This document shows, piece by piece, positions 29,818 through 40,401 of a stretch of DNA of 64,000 nucleotides. How positions within the stretch are numbered: position 1 is the stretch's first letter; every line of letters begins with the position of its first letter. Source of the stretch: Holophagaceae bacterium (GTDB lineage: Bacteria; Acidobacteriota; Holophagae; Holophagales; Holophagaceae); contig JAAXXS010000004.1 of NCBI GenBank assembly GCA_013334395.1, forward strand, positions 1 through 64,000, written 5' to 3'. The notes under the pieces are model-generated. The model did not search any database, had not been told where the DNA came from, and saw only the letters and a list, made by a program, of their open reading frames with translations. A program made the position numbers and the translations under genes.

Positions 29818-30972
29818 TCAGGTCCGAGCTTGGACCCAACCTTCAGCATGACGCCTTGCGGCCCGGTCTGCATCCAGCACTTGGGCGAGGGAGGCCAGCG
29901 GGGCCACCGGGAGGCTGGCCAGGGTGTCCTGGTTGCAGGCCTGGATGTCCCAGAAGCCCAAGCGTCCCTGCAGAAAGGCTTCGACGGCCACCTCGTTGGC
30001 AGCGTTCAGGAGGGCGGGCGCCGTCCCCCCGGCCCGGAGGGCCTCGAAGGCCAGGCCCAGGCAGGGGAACCGCTCCAGGTCCGGGGGCTCGAAGGTCCAG
30101 GCCCGGGCCTGGTCCCAGGAATAGGCGGGCACGGGGCCCGGCTGCCGGTCGGGATGGAAGAGGCAGTACTGGATGGGCAGCTTCATGTCGTTGGCGCAGA
30201 CCTGGAGCTGGTAGCTGCCGTCCTGGAAGCCCACCATGGCGTGGACCTGGCTCTGAGGGTGCACGGTGACCGAGAGCTGGTCGGGACCGAGCCCGAAGAG
30301 CACGGAGGCTTCGATCACCTCCAGTCCCTTGTTCATCAGGGTGGCGCTGTCGATGGTGATCTTGGGCCCCATCTTCCAGGTGGGATGGTTGAGGGCCTGC
30401 TCGACGGTGGCGGCCTGGATGCGGTCCAGGGGCCAGTCCCGGAAGGGCCCGCCGCTGGCGGTGATGCGCACCTCGCGCAGGGTGGCCCGGTCGCGGCCGT
30501 CCAGCAGCTGGTGCAGGGCGGCATGCTCGCTGTCCACGGGCAGCAGCTCGCCGCCGCCGGCCAGAGCGGCCTCGTGCATGAGCGCGCCGCCCACCACCAG
30601 GGACTCCTTGTTGGCGACACAGACCCGCCGCCCGGCCCGCAGAGCGGCCTCGGTGCTGGCCAGGCCCACGCTGCCCACGATGGCGGCCACCACGGTGTCC
30701 ACGGTGGCGTCCAGGGTACAGGCCAGGAGGCCCTGGTGTCCCCAGTGCAGCTCAGGCTGGTAGGAGAGGCTGGCGCGCAGCCACGCGGCGTCTTCCTGCG
30801 AGCTCACGGAGACGCAGCGGGGCCGGAAGGCCTCGCACTGATCCCTCAGCAGAGCCCGGTTCCGCCCCGCCGCGAGGGCCTCCACGCATAGCCGCTCCGG
30901 GTGCGCCCGCACCACCTCCAGGGTGGAGGTGCCGATGGAGCCCGTGCTCCCGAGAACCGCCAGGTGGCGCAC
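29818..30972 (-). CDS. dxr: 1-deoxy-D-xylulose 5-phosphate reductoisomerase
   Basis: Dxr makes 2-C-methyl-erythritol 4-phosphate, the committed step of the non-mevalonate isoprenoid pathway. The 384-aa product has the NADPH loop GSTGSIGTSTLE, ANKESLVVGG, the metal motif PVDSEH, and IDSATLMNKGLE. The start is GTG and follows the cdsA stop directly. It supplies the precursors used by UppS in the same operon. Confidence 0.96.
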   Translation of the reverse strand: MRHLAVLGSTGSIGTSTLEVVRAHPERLCVEALAAGRNRALLRDQCEAFRPRCVSVSSQEDAAWLRASLSYQPELHWGHQGLLACTLDATVDTVVAAIVGSVGLASTEAALRAGRRVCVANKESLVVGGALMHEAALAGGGELLPVDSEHAALHQLLDGRDRATLREVRITASGGPFRDWPLDRIQAATVEQALNHPTWKMGPKITIDSATLMNKGLEVIEASVLFGLGPDQLSVTVHPQSQVHAMVGFQDGSYQLQVCANDMKLPIQYCLFHPDRQPGPVPAYSWDQARAWTFEPPDLERFPCLGLAFEALRAGGTAPALLNAANEVAVEAFLQGRLGFWDIQACNQDTLASLPVAPLASLAQVLDADRAARRHAEGWVQART

Positions 30973-31860
30973 TCAGTTGAAGCCGTGGACGAAGTGCACG
31001 TAGGCGTAGAGCACGGGGGCGGCGAAGACCAGGCTGTCCACTCGGTCCAGCATGCCGCCGTGGCCGGGGATGCCGACGCCACCCACGTTCGAGTCCTTCA
31101 CGCCAGCGCTGCGCTTCCAGGTGCTTTCCACCAGGTCGCCCAGCTGGCCCACGGTGCCCAGCAGCAGACCCAGCGCCAGGACATCCACCAGGGACCACTC
31201 GGAGCAGACCGTGGCCTTCATCAGAAAGGCGCCGAGCAGGTTGCCGCCAAGGTTGCCGAAGGCCCCCTCCCAGCTCTTTTTGGGGCTCACCCGGGGGGCC
31301 AGCTTGCGGCGCCCGAAGTAGCTGCCCACGAAGTAGGCGGCGGTGTCGCCGAACCACGTGATGATGATCAGTGCAAGGATCAGGCGGCTGCCGGTCTTGG
31401 GCAGGGTGCCCTGGAGCATGAACAGCTTCAGCTGGAAGCCCAGGCCAAGCCCCATGTAGAGCGCGCCGAGCCAGGTGATGGCCTGACTGGGCAGGGCCTC
31501 CTCGAGTTTCCGGTCAAAGAAGAGGGCGCCGAGGTGGATCACCAGGACGCCCCCCGCGAAGACGAGCCAGAGGGGCAGCGGATCCTTGCCGCCCGTGGCC
31601 AGGAAGAAGTGGAGGAGCAGGGCCCAGGCCACCAGGACGCCGGTGGTCAGGGAGGGGTTGAAGCCCCGGACCCGGGCCATGAGGGTCATCTCGTGCACGC
31701 CCATGAGGATGGCCCCGGCCATGATCACCAGGAAGGTCCAGGGGGCCCAGGGGCGGTCCCCGAACCAGAGGAGGCTGAAGAAGAAGAGTCCGAACACCAA
31801 GGCCGAGGCCACCCGGGTGGCCAGGTTCTTCGTGTCCATCCTGGGCGTGGTCCGTTCCAT
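30973..31860 (-). CDS. cdsA: Phosphatidate cytidylyltransferase CdsA
   Basis: CdsA makes CDP-diacylglycerol, the common precursor of bacterial phospholipids. The 295-aa membrane protein has about eight transmembrane helices. The complete family signature near its end runs from STWKRSAGVKD to PGHGGMLDRVDS. The ATG at 31860 shares a base with the uppS stop (TGATG). The track's extension to 31941 reads into uppS. Confidence 0.95.
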   Translation of the reverse strand: MERTTPRMDTKNLATRVASALVFGLFFFSLLWFGDRPWAPWTFLVIMAGAILMGVHEMTLMARVRGFNPSLTTGVLVAWALLLHFFLATGGKDPLPLWLVFAGGVLVIHLGALFFDRKLEEALPSQAITWLGALYMGLGLGFQLKLFMLQGTLPKTGSRLILALIIITWFGDTAAYFVGSYFGRRKLAPRVSPKKSWEGAFGNLGGNLLGAFLMKATVCSEWSLVDVLALGLLLGTVGQLGDLVESTWKRSAGVKDSNVGGVGIPGHGGMLDRVDSLVFAAPVLYAYVHFVHGFN

Positions 31861-32546
31861 CAGATTCCCCCGAATCGCCGTTCGCGCTGAGCATAGTCCT
31901 CGAGGGCTTCCTTCAGCGCCGCGGGACCGAAGTCCGGCCACAGGATATCCGTCATGTAGAGCTCGGCATAGGCGGACTGCCAGAGGAGGAAGTTGGAGAT
32001 GCGATGTTCCCCGCTGGTGCGGATGAGCAGGTCGACGTCGGGCACCCCTGCGGTCCAGAGGCGGTCCCCGAAGGCCGCCTCATCCACCTGATCGGGCCGG
32101 AGGCCGTCCTCCACGCAGCGCCGGGCGGCCTGGGCCAGCTCCAGGCGGGAGCCGTAGTTCACGGCCAGGTGGAACGTCATCCCGGTGTTTCCGGCAGTGG
32201 CCTCCTCGAGGGTCTTGATGTCCGCCTGGATGCCTCCGGGCATGCCCCGGAGATCCCCCAGGTGCTGGAAGCGGATGCCCTTCCGGGCGAGCTGGTGCAC
32301 GAACATGCGCAGATACATGCGCAGGAGGGCCATGAGCGCCGCCACCTCGGCGGGGGGGCGCTTCCAGTTCTCCGTGGAGAAGGCATACAGGCTCAGGTGC
32401 TGGATGCCCTCGTCCGAGGCCGCCTCCAGGATGCGCTCCACCGCCTGGACGCCGGCCTTGTGCCCCTTGATGCGCGCCCAGCCCCGCTGCGCAGCCCAAC
32501 GGCCATTGCCGTCCATGATGATCGCGACGTGGGTCGGTACCGTCAT
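31860..32546 (-). CDS. uppS: Isoprenyl diphosphate synthase UppS
   Basis: UppS builds undecaprenyl diphosphate, the lipid carrier for peptidoglycan and O-antigen. The 228-aa product has the catalytic Asp in HVAIIMDGNGRWA (about residue 12), STENWKRP, and the IRTSGEHRISNFLLWQ substrate motif. I start at ATG 32546, where the family starts. The frame stays open to an ATG at 32651, whose first codons are a diverged copy of the true N-terminus. It is first in the uppS-cdsA-dxr-rseP operon and divergent from the GTPase-kinase fusion gene. Confidence 0.95.
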   Translation of the reverse strand: MTVPTHVAIIMDGNGRWAAQRGWARIKGHKAGVQAVERILEAASDEGIQHLSLYAFSTENWKRPPAEVAALMALLRMYLRMFVHQLARKGIRFQHLGDLRGMPGGIQADIKTLEEATAGNTGMTFHLAVNYGSRLELAQAARRCVEDGLRPDQVDEAAFGDRLWTAGVPDVDLLIRTSGEHRISNFLLWQSAYAELYMTDILWPDFGPAALKEALEDYAQRERRFGGI

Positions 32547-32784
32547 CGTGTGCCTAAGGGAGAGGAGGGGCGGACAGGTCCGCGTGGCCGACCCAGCAGG
32601 GTCCGGAGGGCCACCCGGGATGATGATCGCAACGGGGGTCGGGGCAATCATCAGGCACGGAAAATCTCGACAAAATTCAAAAAGATAATGCTAACACGGG
32701 GGTTGCCGTTGAGAGGGGAGAGGCGCGCCTCCCCCGTGACCCATCATGGTAGGCTTGAGCCCTTCCTTTTTCCTGGCAAAACTC

Positions 32785-35160
32785 ATGGTTCAGTTCAATA
32801 CCCGAGGCAATGAGATCCTCCTCAAGCTGGTCTACTATGGGCCGGGTCTCAGCGGGAAGACTACCAATTTGCAGTCCCTGCACGCCATGTGCTCCGATGC
32901 CCAGCGCGGGGAGATGTTTTCCGTCAACACGCAGGAAGACCGAACGCTCTTCTTCGACCTGCTGCCCATCAACCTCGGCTACATCTACGGCAATGCCATT
33001 CACCTCCAGATCTACACGGTGCCTGGCCAGGTGCAGTACGACGCGAGCCGGCGGGTGGTGCTGGGAGGGGCGGACGGCGTGGTGTTCGTGGCGGATTCCT
33101 GTGAGTCCAAGATGCAGGACAACGTGGACTCGCTCTCGAACCTCTACCACAACCTCAACGCCAATCGGCTGAACATCAAGCAGATCCCCTTCGTCATCCA
33201 GTACAACAAGCGGGACCTTCCGGATGCCATGGCCGTGGGGGTCATGAACCGGCGCCTGAACTTCCGCAGCGTGCCCTATTTCGAATCCGTCGCCAACCGC
33301 GGCACCGGCGTCCTGGACACGTTTCTCTCCATCACCCGGGAGACCGTGGGCCACACCTTCAAGAAGTACCACCTCGACAAGAAGATCAAGGACTTCGATG
33401 AGATGTTGAACCTCATCGATGCCAACGTCCGGACGAGCATGCGGGAGCTGCCGCTGCTCGAACCGGGCTCCTCGGTGCCCGCCATCGAGACGACAGTGCT
33501 GAGACACAGCAATGTGAGCGTGGCCGACCTCCTGCCGGGCAAGGTCGCGGACGCCCACGAGCTGCTGGAAGACGCCCTCAAGTCCAACATGGAGACGGCC
33601 CGCCTCTACTCTGAGCTCAAGCAGATGAAGGAGGCCGTGGAGAAGAAGAACGAGGAGATGAGCGCCCTCTACGCCCAGCTGGACCGGGCCAACCAGGACA
33701 ACCTGAAGACCCGCCGCTACCTCGAAGGTCTGGTGCAGAACATCGGGGAAGCTGTCATCTCGTACTCGCCGGACGGCAAGATCCTCACCTGGAACATGGC
33801 CGCGGAACGCATCTTCGGCTATTCCCGGCCCGAGATCGTCGGCCGGAGCATGGCCCAGCTGACGCCGGATCACCTGCTCGGGGAGCTGGAACGGGTGGCC
33901 CAGCAGGTGGCCCGGGGCCAGGTCATCCGGGGGGTGGTCACCAGCCGTCTACGCAAGGGGGGCGTTGCCTTCCCGGCCAGCATCACCTACGCCCCCGTCC
34001 GGGGTGCCGACGACCGGGTGCTGGCCTATTCCGCCCTGGTCCGGGACATGAGCGAACAGAAGGACCTCCAGGAGCGGCTGACCCACTCCCAGAAGCACGA
34101 GGCCCTCGGCCGGCTGGTGCCCTCCCTCTTCCACGAGGCCGCCAATCGCCTGACCCCGGTGTTCCTGGAAGCGAACCTGCTTGCCGAAGCCAGCCTGGAC
34201 CCCAAGCAGGCTGGGCAGGTGGACCGTCTGGTGAAGGCGGTGGACTCCATCCAGTTGCTGCTGCAGCCCCTGCAGACCATTCTCAACCCGCCCACGCCGG
34301 TCCGGATGCCCGTCCAGCTCAACGACCTGGTGGCGGAGGTCGCCGCGATGGTCGCCCCCAAGGCCCAGCAGGTGGGGGTCACCGTGGAGCTGAGCCTGGA
34401 TCCGAGCCTGCCCGTCTCGGAGCTGGACCCGGAGCTCATGCGCCAAGCCCTCACCCACCTGCTCCTGAACAGCCTCCAGTCCCTGACGCTCCGTCCCGTC
34501 AAGCAACTGCGTGTGAGCACCCGCCTCTCCGGGGACAGCCTCCACGTGGTGGTGCAGGACAGCGGGCCGCTGATCCCCGAAGCCCGGCAGGCCGAGCTGT
34601 TCAATGCCGCCGCAAGCGTCACCACCGAGGCCCTGGGGCTGCCCATCGCCGAAAGCATCTGCCGACAGCACGGCGGCCGCCTAAGCGTGCAGAGCCAGGA
34701 GGGATCGGGCAATGCCTTCCTGCTCGAGATCCCGCACGTGGTTGCCGCGCCCCGGACGGCCTCGCCCAGGGAGGCGCTCCAGGGCAAGCGGGTCCTGGTG
34801 GTGGACGACGAGACCTTCTTGCTGGAGTGCCTCGTGGACGCCCTCGGCGCCTGGGGCATCGACGTCGCCTCCAGCACCCGGGGCGACGAGGCCATCGAGC
34901 AGCTGCAGAAGGGGGCCTTCGACCTGATCGTCTCCGACATCCGCATGCCGGGGCTGTCGGGCGTCGAGCTGTATGACTGGCTGAAGGCCGAGCGGCCCGG
35001 GATGCTTCGGCGGATCCTCTACACCACGGGGGATTCCTTCGATGCCAAGACCCGGGACTTCCTGGAGACGAACCAGGTCCCCTACCTGGGTAAGCCCTTC
35101 GATCTAAAGCAACTCAAGCAAAGTCTCGAACTCCTCCTAGGGAGTCCGGCGGAGGCGTGA
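32785..35160 (+). CDS. MglA-like GTPase fused to PAS, histidine kinase and receiver
   Basis: This 791-aa protein joins modules that are normally separate. Residues 1-200 are a Ras-like GTPase of the MglA polarity family: G1 YYGPGLSGKTTN, switch EDRTLFFD, G3 YTVPGQ, G4 NKRD (about 141). A coiled coil follows (about 265-312), then a PAS domain (about 315-430). The HisKA helix has His in LFHEAANRL (about H450). The ATPase domain is decayed: DSGPL replaces DxGxG and ALGLPIAES replaces GxGxG. An intact receiver ends it (DD, Asp about 718 in SDIRMPG, Thr, Lys about 770). ATG 32785 matches the MglA start; 32746 is possible. Confidence 0.88.
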   Translation: MVQFNTRGNEILLKLVYYGPGLSGKTTNLQSLHAMCSDAQRGEMFSVNTQEDRTLFFDLLPINLGYIYGNAIHLQIYTVPGQVQYDASRRVVLGGADGVVFVADSCESKMQDNVDSLSNLYHNLNANRLNIKQIPFVIQYNKRDLPDAMAVGVMNRRLNFRSVPYFESVANRGTGVLDTFLSITRETVGHTFKKYHLDKKIKDFDEMLNLIDANVRTSMRELPLLEPGSSVPAIETTVLRHSNVSVADLLPGKVADAHELLEDALKSNMETARLYSELKQMKEAVEKKNEEMSALYAQLDRANQDNLKTRRYLEGLVQNIGEAVISYSPDGKILTWNMAAERIFGYSRPEIVGRSMAQLTPDHLLGELERVAQQVARGQVIRGVVTSRLRKGGVAFPASITYAPVRGADDRVLAYSALVRDMSEQKDLQERLTHSQKHEALGRLVPSLFHEAANRLTPVFLEANLLAEASLDPKQAGQVDRLVKAVDSIQLLLQPLQTILNPPTPVRMPVQLNDLVAEVAAMVAPKAQQVGVTVELSLDPSLPVSELDPELMRQALTHLLLNSLQSLTLRPVKQLRVSTRLSGDSLHVVVQDSGPLIPEARQAELFNAAASVTTEALGLPIAESICRQHGGRLSVQSQEGSGNAFLLEIPHVVAAPRTASPREALQGKRVLVVDDETFLLECLVDALGAWGIDVASSTRGDEAIEQLQKGAFDLIVSDIRMPGLSGVELYDWLKAERPGMLRRILYTTGDSFDAKTRDFLETNQVPYLGKPFDLKQLKQSLELLLGSPAEA

Positions 35161-35217
35161 GGGGCCGCCCGGGCGCATACTGGGAGCCTTCACCGTCTCT
35201 TTCCCGAGGAGTCTTCC

Positions 35218-36312
35218 ATGCAGCGAACCTGGGTCATGACCTGGATCCTGGCCACGGGCCTGCTGGCCCAGGCGCCTTCCCCCGAGCCCCCTCCAGCTCC
35301 CGCGGCCCAGGCCCCCAAGCCGGAGCCGCCCGCCGCGCCCGTGCCCGAAGCCGTCAAGCCCGTCGAAGCCAAGACCTTCGATCAGCTGCGACCCAGCCAG
35401 CGGAAGTGGGTCTATACCCTCCACCGGGCCGCCCTCTCGGCCCACGAGCTGGGCTATTACCGGAGCCACCCCAAGGCCGTGGAGCTGCGGACCGCTCTGG
35501 GGGAGCTGCTGGCGGCCAAGCCCGTGCTTCCCGAGAAGGCCTCCGCCTCGTTGTCGGCGGTCGAGGCCTACCTCACCCAGCTTCGGACCAACCACGGAGT
35601 CTATGACGCCACGGGCGCCAAGCTGCTGCTTGGTGGCACCTGGAAGGAGCTCCTGGGGGCCGCCCGCGCCGCGGCCAAGGTCGGCCACCCGGGGCTCGAG
35701 CCGCGTCTGCTCAAGCTCAAGGGCCTGCTCTTCGACGCCAAGGTTGATGCCGTGGCGCCGACCTGGGCCGAGCCCGAGGCCCCCGCCAAGGGCAAGAAGG
35801 CCAAGGCCGCCAAGGCCCCGGGCGCCCCTGACGGCTTTGCCGAGCAGAAGGCCATCACCGCCCTCTGGGTGAAGCGCGCCCAGGCCTGGGTGGAGAACAC
35901 CCCCCAGGAGGTGGAGGTCAACGGCGAGAAGAAGAGCCGGCGGCTGCCCGATCCCGTGCAGACCAATGCCCTGAATGACCTGCTGGCCTGGCTGGACAAG
36001 GAGGACCTCGTCCTGCTGCGCGACCCCGCTTTCGGGTGGCTGGACCTGCATCGGCTCGGCGCCGCTCCCGGGGCCGGGCTGCTCGCGAGGTCAGCCGATC
36101 TGACCGCCGGCAAGGCACCCGAGGGCGCCCCCGGGGAGCTGGCGCTCCTGCCGACCTTCGAGCCCGTGCTGGGCGAAAGCAAGTTCGCCCCGGGCGAGGA
36201 GAAGCGCGCGGTGCTGGTGGAAGTGAAGCAGGGCCCCGCCCCGGCGACGCTTGCCGAGCAGTCGGCCCTCTTCGAGAAGCTGGGCCGCAGCCGGGAGCTG
36301 GAGGTCAAATAG
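35218..36312 (+). CDS. Exported protein of unknown function, helical
   Basis: This 364-aa protein has a signal peptide (WVMTWILATGLLAQA) and a long Pro/Ala/Glu linker (about 18-50), then a mainly helical body. The region RKWVYTLHRAALSAHELGYY followed by VELRTALGELL loosely resembles the N-terminal helices of M49 dipeptidyl-peptidase III. The zinc motif HExxGH is absent, so peptidase activity is not supported. A second Lys/Ala linker lies near 195. The ATG is preceded by GAGGAG. It stands between the GTPase-kinase fusion and the convergent response regulator. Confidence 0.65.
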   Translation: MQRTWVMTWILATGLLAQAPSPEPPPAPAAQAPKPEPPAAPVPEAVKPVEAKTFDQLRPSQRKWVYTLHRAALSAHELGYYRSHPKAVELRTALGELLAAKPVLPEKASASLSAVEAYLTQLRTNHGVYDATGAKLLLGGTWKELLGAARAAAKVGHPGLEPRLLKLKGLLFDAKVDAVAPTWAEPEAPAKGKKAKAAKAPGAPDGFAEQKAITALWVKRAQAWVENTPQEVEVNGEKKSRRLPDPVQTNALNDLLAWLDKEDLVLLRDPAFGWLDLHRLGAAPGAGLLARSADLTAGKAPEGAPGELALLPTFEPVLGESKFAPGEEKRAVLVEVKQGPAPATLAEQSALFEKLGRSRELEVK

Positions 36313-36331
36313 AACCCTGTCTGCAGGTCCT

Positions 36332-37051
36332 CTACTCCTCGCCCTTCCGCTGCCGGCCCTCGGGGTCGAACTGGTAGCCCACGCTCCGCAGGGTGTGCAC
36401 CCAGCGGGGGTGGTGGGGATCGTCCTCCATGACGCGGCGGATGCGCACGATGAAGTTGTCCACGGTGCGGCTCGTGGGGTAGGCGTCCTCTCCCCAGACC
36501 TTGTCGAGGATGTCCGTGCGGCTCACCACCTGGCCCGGCCGCTCCATGAGCAGCTTGAGGATCATGGACTCCTTCACACCCAGCTGGAACGGCCCGGCCG
36601 GCCCCTCGCCGCAGAAGTTGTCGAAGTCCACCCAGTAGGCCCCGAAGGTCTGCCGGCTGTTGATCTCCCGGCTCTTGTACCAGGACTCGCGGCGGAGGAT
36701 GGCCCGGATCCGGAGCAGCAGCTCCCGGACCTGGAAGGGCTTGCCCAGGTAGTCGTCAGCGCCGGTCTCGAAGCCGTGGACCCGGTCATCATCCGTGTTC
36801 TTGGCGGTCAGGAACAGGATCGGCGTGAAGTTCTTGGCCTCCCGCACCCGCTCGCAGATGGTGTAGCCATCCAGGCCCGGCAGCATCACGTCGAGGATCA
36901 CCAGGTCATAGGTCTCCGCCAGGATCTGCTTCAGGGCCAGGTCCCCCCGGGGGATCCAGGTGCAGGCGAGGCCCTCCAGCTCCAGGTTCAGCTTGATGCC
37001 TTCGGCGAGGCTGAGCTCGTCTTCCACCAGCAGGATCTTGGGTTCGGACAT
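36332..37051 (-). CDS. OmpR/PhoB-type response regulator
   Basis: This 239-aa protein has an intact receiver (LLVEDE, Asp about 54 in ILDVMLPG, FLTAKN, GKPFQ). A C-terminal winged-helix DNA-binding domain ends HTLRSVGYQFDP. The linker is longer than usual (about 125-150, SWYKSREINSRQTFGAYW). No kinase lies beside it. The GTPase-kinase fusion upstream or either membrane sensor could be its partner, but that is speculation. It is divergent from the ArnC-like gene across 54 bases. Confidence 0.92.
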   Translation of the reverse strand: MSEPKILLVEDELSLAEGIKLNLELEGLACTWIPRGDLALKQILAETYDLVILDVMLPGLDGYTICERVREAKNFTPILFLTAKNTDDDRVHGFETGADDYLGKPFQVRELLLRIRAILRRESWYKSREINSRQTFGAYWVDFDNFCGEGPAGPFQLGVKESMILKLLMERPGQVVSRTDILDKVWGEDAYPTSRTVDNFIVRIRRVMEDDPHHPRWVHTLRSVGYQFDPEGRQRKGEE

Positions 37052-37105
37052 GGCAAACTCCAGGCACAGGTCTTGATCCTACTAGAATGAGCCCTTGGAG
37101 CACCC

Positions 37106-38068
37106 ATGGACCCCCAATCAAACCCCTTCCTCAGCATCGTCATCCCCATCTACAACGAAGAGGAGAACATCCCCACGCTGTGGGAGCGCCTGTCCCGGGT
37201 GCTGACCGAGCACTTCGCGGACCCGGCCCACAGCTGGGAGGTGATCTTCACGGATGACGGCAGCCGGGACCGCAGCCTGCCGATGCTGGTGGAGATCGCC
37301 CGGACCGAGCCCCGGGTGCGGGTGGTGGAGTTCAACCGGAACTACGGCCAGCACAGCGCCATCTTCGGCGCCTTCGCCGAGGTCCGGGGCCAGGTGGTCG
37401 TGACCCTGGATGCGGACCTGCAGAACCCCCCGGAGGAGATCCCCAAGCTGGTGGCCAAGGTGGAGGAGGGCTTCGATGTGGTGGGCGGCTGGCGCCAGGG
37501 CCGCACGGACAACGACAGCTTCTTCCGCACCATGCCCAGCAAGATCGTCAACGCCGTCACCCGCAAGACCACCGGCGTGAAGCTCCACGACTACGGCTGC
37601 ATGCTGCGGGCCTACAGCCGCGAGGTGGTGGACGCCATGCTGCTCTGCAAGGAACGGTCGAGCTTCATCCCCGCCCTGGCCAACAGCTTCGCCCGGCGCA
37701 TCACCGAGGTGCCCGTGGCCCACGCGGAGCGTGCGGCGGGGGAGAGCAAGTACGGCGTCTGGAAGCTCATCAACCTGCAGTTCGACCTGCTGACCAGCTT
37801 CAGCCTGCTGCCCCTCCAGATGCTCAGCGTGTTCGGCGTGGTCACGGCGGGCATCGGGTTCCTGCTGTTCCTGGGCCTGGTGGCCTACCGCTTCCTGCAC
37901 CCGGAAGGCACGGCGCAGGGTGTGTTCACCCTTTTCGCCATCCTCTTCTTCTTCGTGGGCTGCCAGTTCGTCGCCTTCGGCCTGCTGGGCGAGTACATCG
38001 GCCGCATCTACCAGGAAGTGCGCGACCGGCCCCGGTACATGGTGCGGAAGGTCCACCAGCAGAAGTAA
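37106..38068 (+). CDS. ArnC/GtrB-like polyprenyl-phosphate glycosyltransferase
   Basis: This is a 320-aa GT2 enzyme that attaches a sugar to undecaprenyl phosphate on the cytoplasmic face. It has SIVIPIYNEEENI, the nucleotide and metal motifs TDDGSRD and TLDADLQNPPEEIP, and two C-terminal transmembrane helices (about 225-250 and 262-290). Close resemblance to E. coli ArnC runs through NYGQHSAIFGAF, DYGCMLRAYSR and LLGEYIGRIYQEVR. No other arn gene is present, so the sugar may not be Ara4N-formyl. It is not in an obvious operon. Confidence 0.88.
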   Translation: MDPQSNPFLSIVIPIYNEEENIPTLWERLSRVLTEHFADPAHSWEVIFTDDGSRDRSLPMLVEIARTEPRVRVVEFNRNYGQHSAIFGAFAEVRGQVVVTLDADLQNPPEEIPKLVAKVEEGFDVVGGWRQGRTDNDSFFRTMPSKIVNAVTRKTTGVKLHDYGCMLRAYSREVVDAMLLCKERSSFIPALANSFARRITEVPVAHAERAAGESKYGVWKLINLQFDLLTSFSLLPLQMLSVFGVVTAGIGFLLFLGLVAYRFLHPEGTAQGVFTLFAILFFFVGCQFVAFGLLGEYIGRIYQEVRDRPRYMVRKVHQQK

Positions 38069-38104
38069 ACCCAACAGGGCTGGAGCTGCATCTGGTTTCG
38101 GTGC

Positions 38105-38290
38105 CTAACCCTCAAGCTCGCCGCTCCAGCCCTCGCCGTCCTCTTCCTGGGGCTTCTCGGGCACGCGGTAGCTCTCGCTGGCCCAGGCTCCCAGGTCCTG
38201 GGTCTGGCAGCGCTCGGAGCAGAAGGGCTTGAAGGCGTTCCCCTCCCAGGAGGTGGGGATCCGGCAGGTGGGGCAGGGGCGCAGGGTCAT
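38105..38290 (-). CDS. yacG: YacG-like zinc-ribbon protein
   Basis: This 61-aa protein has the four-cysteine zinc site of YacG (CPTC near residue 6, then CSERC near 28) and an acidic tail (EEDGEGW). E. coli YacG binds GyrB and inhibits gyrase; whether that holds here is unknown. I start at ATG 38290. The track's longer frame would put the start in the dnaK promoter region. It is divergent from dnaK. Confidence 0.8.
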   Translation of the reverse strand: MTLRPCPTCRIPTSWEGNAFKPFCSERCQTQDLGAWASESYRVPEKPQEEDGEGWSGELEG

Positions 38291-38361
38291 GGCTATCAGC
38301 ATATCGGGACCAGAATCGATTTCAAGTTGGAAGAAAATATGAGTGAATTGATGCAGATCGA

Positions 38362-38390
38362 CTTGACAGGGAATTTCCACCCCTTATGCT
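38362..38390 (+). promoter_or_regulatory. dnaK promoter with sigma-70 and heat-shock (sigma-32-like) readings
   Basis: TTGACA (38363) and TATGCT (38385) are 16 bases apart, a good sigma-70 pair. The same bases can be read as CTTGACA-N11-CCCCTTAT, close to the sigma-32 consensus (CTTGAAA, CCCCATNT). Just downstream are two TCAAG half-sites (38390 and 38398) of the kind HspR recognises, as a direct rather than inverted pair. Confidence 0.6.
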
Positions 38391-38442
38391 CAAGGAGTCA
38401 AGGGTGGGCACGGCCTAGCCCTGAACACGAGGAGGAACAACC

Positions 38443-40347
<1,905 letters not shown>

Positions 40348-40350
40348 GCC

Positions 40351-40391
40351 AGCCAGAAAAAGGGGCGCCGCTGGCGCCCCTTTTTCTGGCT
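40351..40391 (+). terminator. Strong intrinsic terminator after dnaK
   Basis: A perfect 19-bp stem (AGCCAGAAAAAGGGGCGCC and its complement) closes on a GCT loop. The GC core is followed by five Ts and starts after five As, so it can act in both directions. It ends 31 bases before dnaJ. Confidence 0.93.
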
Positions 40392-40401
40392 ATAAGAAAT
40401 C

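Noticed and set aside
38291-38442. CIRCE element (HrcA operator) before dnaK
   Set aside because: No TTAGCACTC-N9-GAGTGCTAA match is present. The linked regulator is HspR, which fits a different operator.
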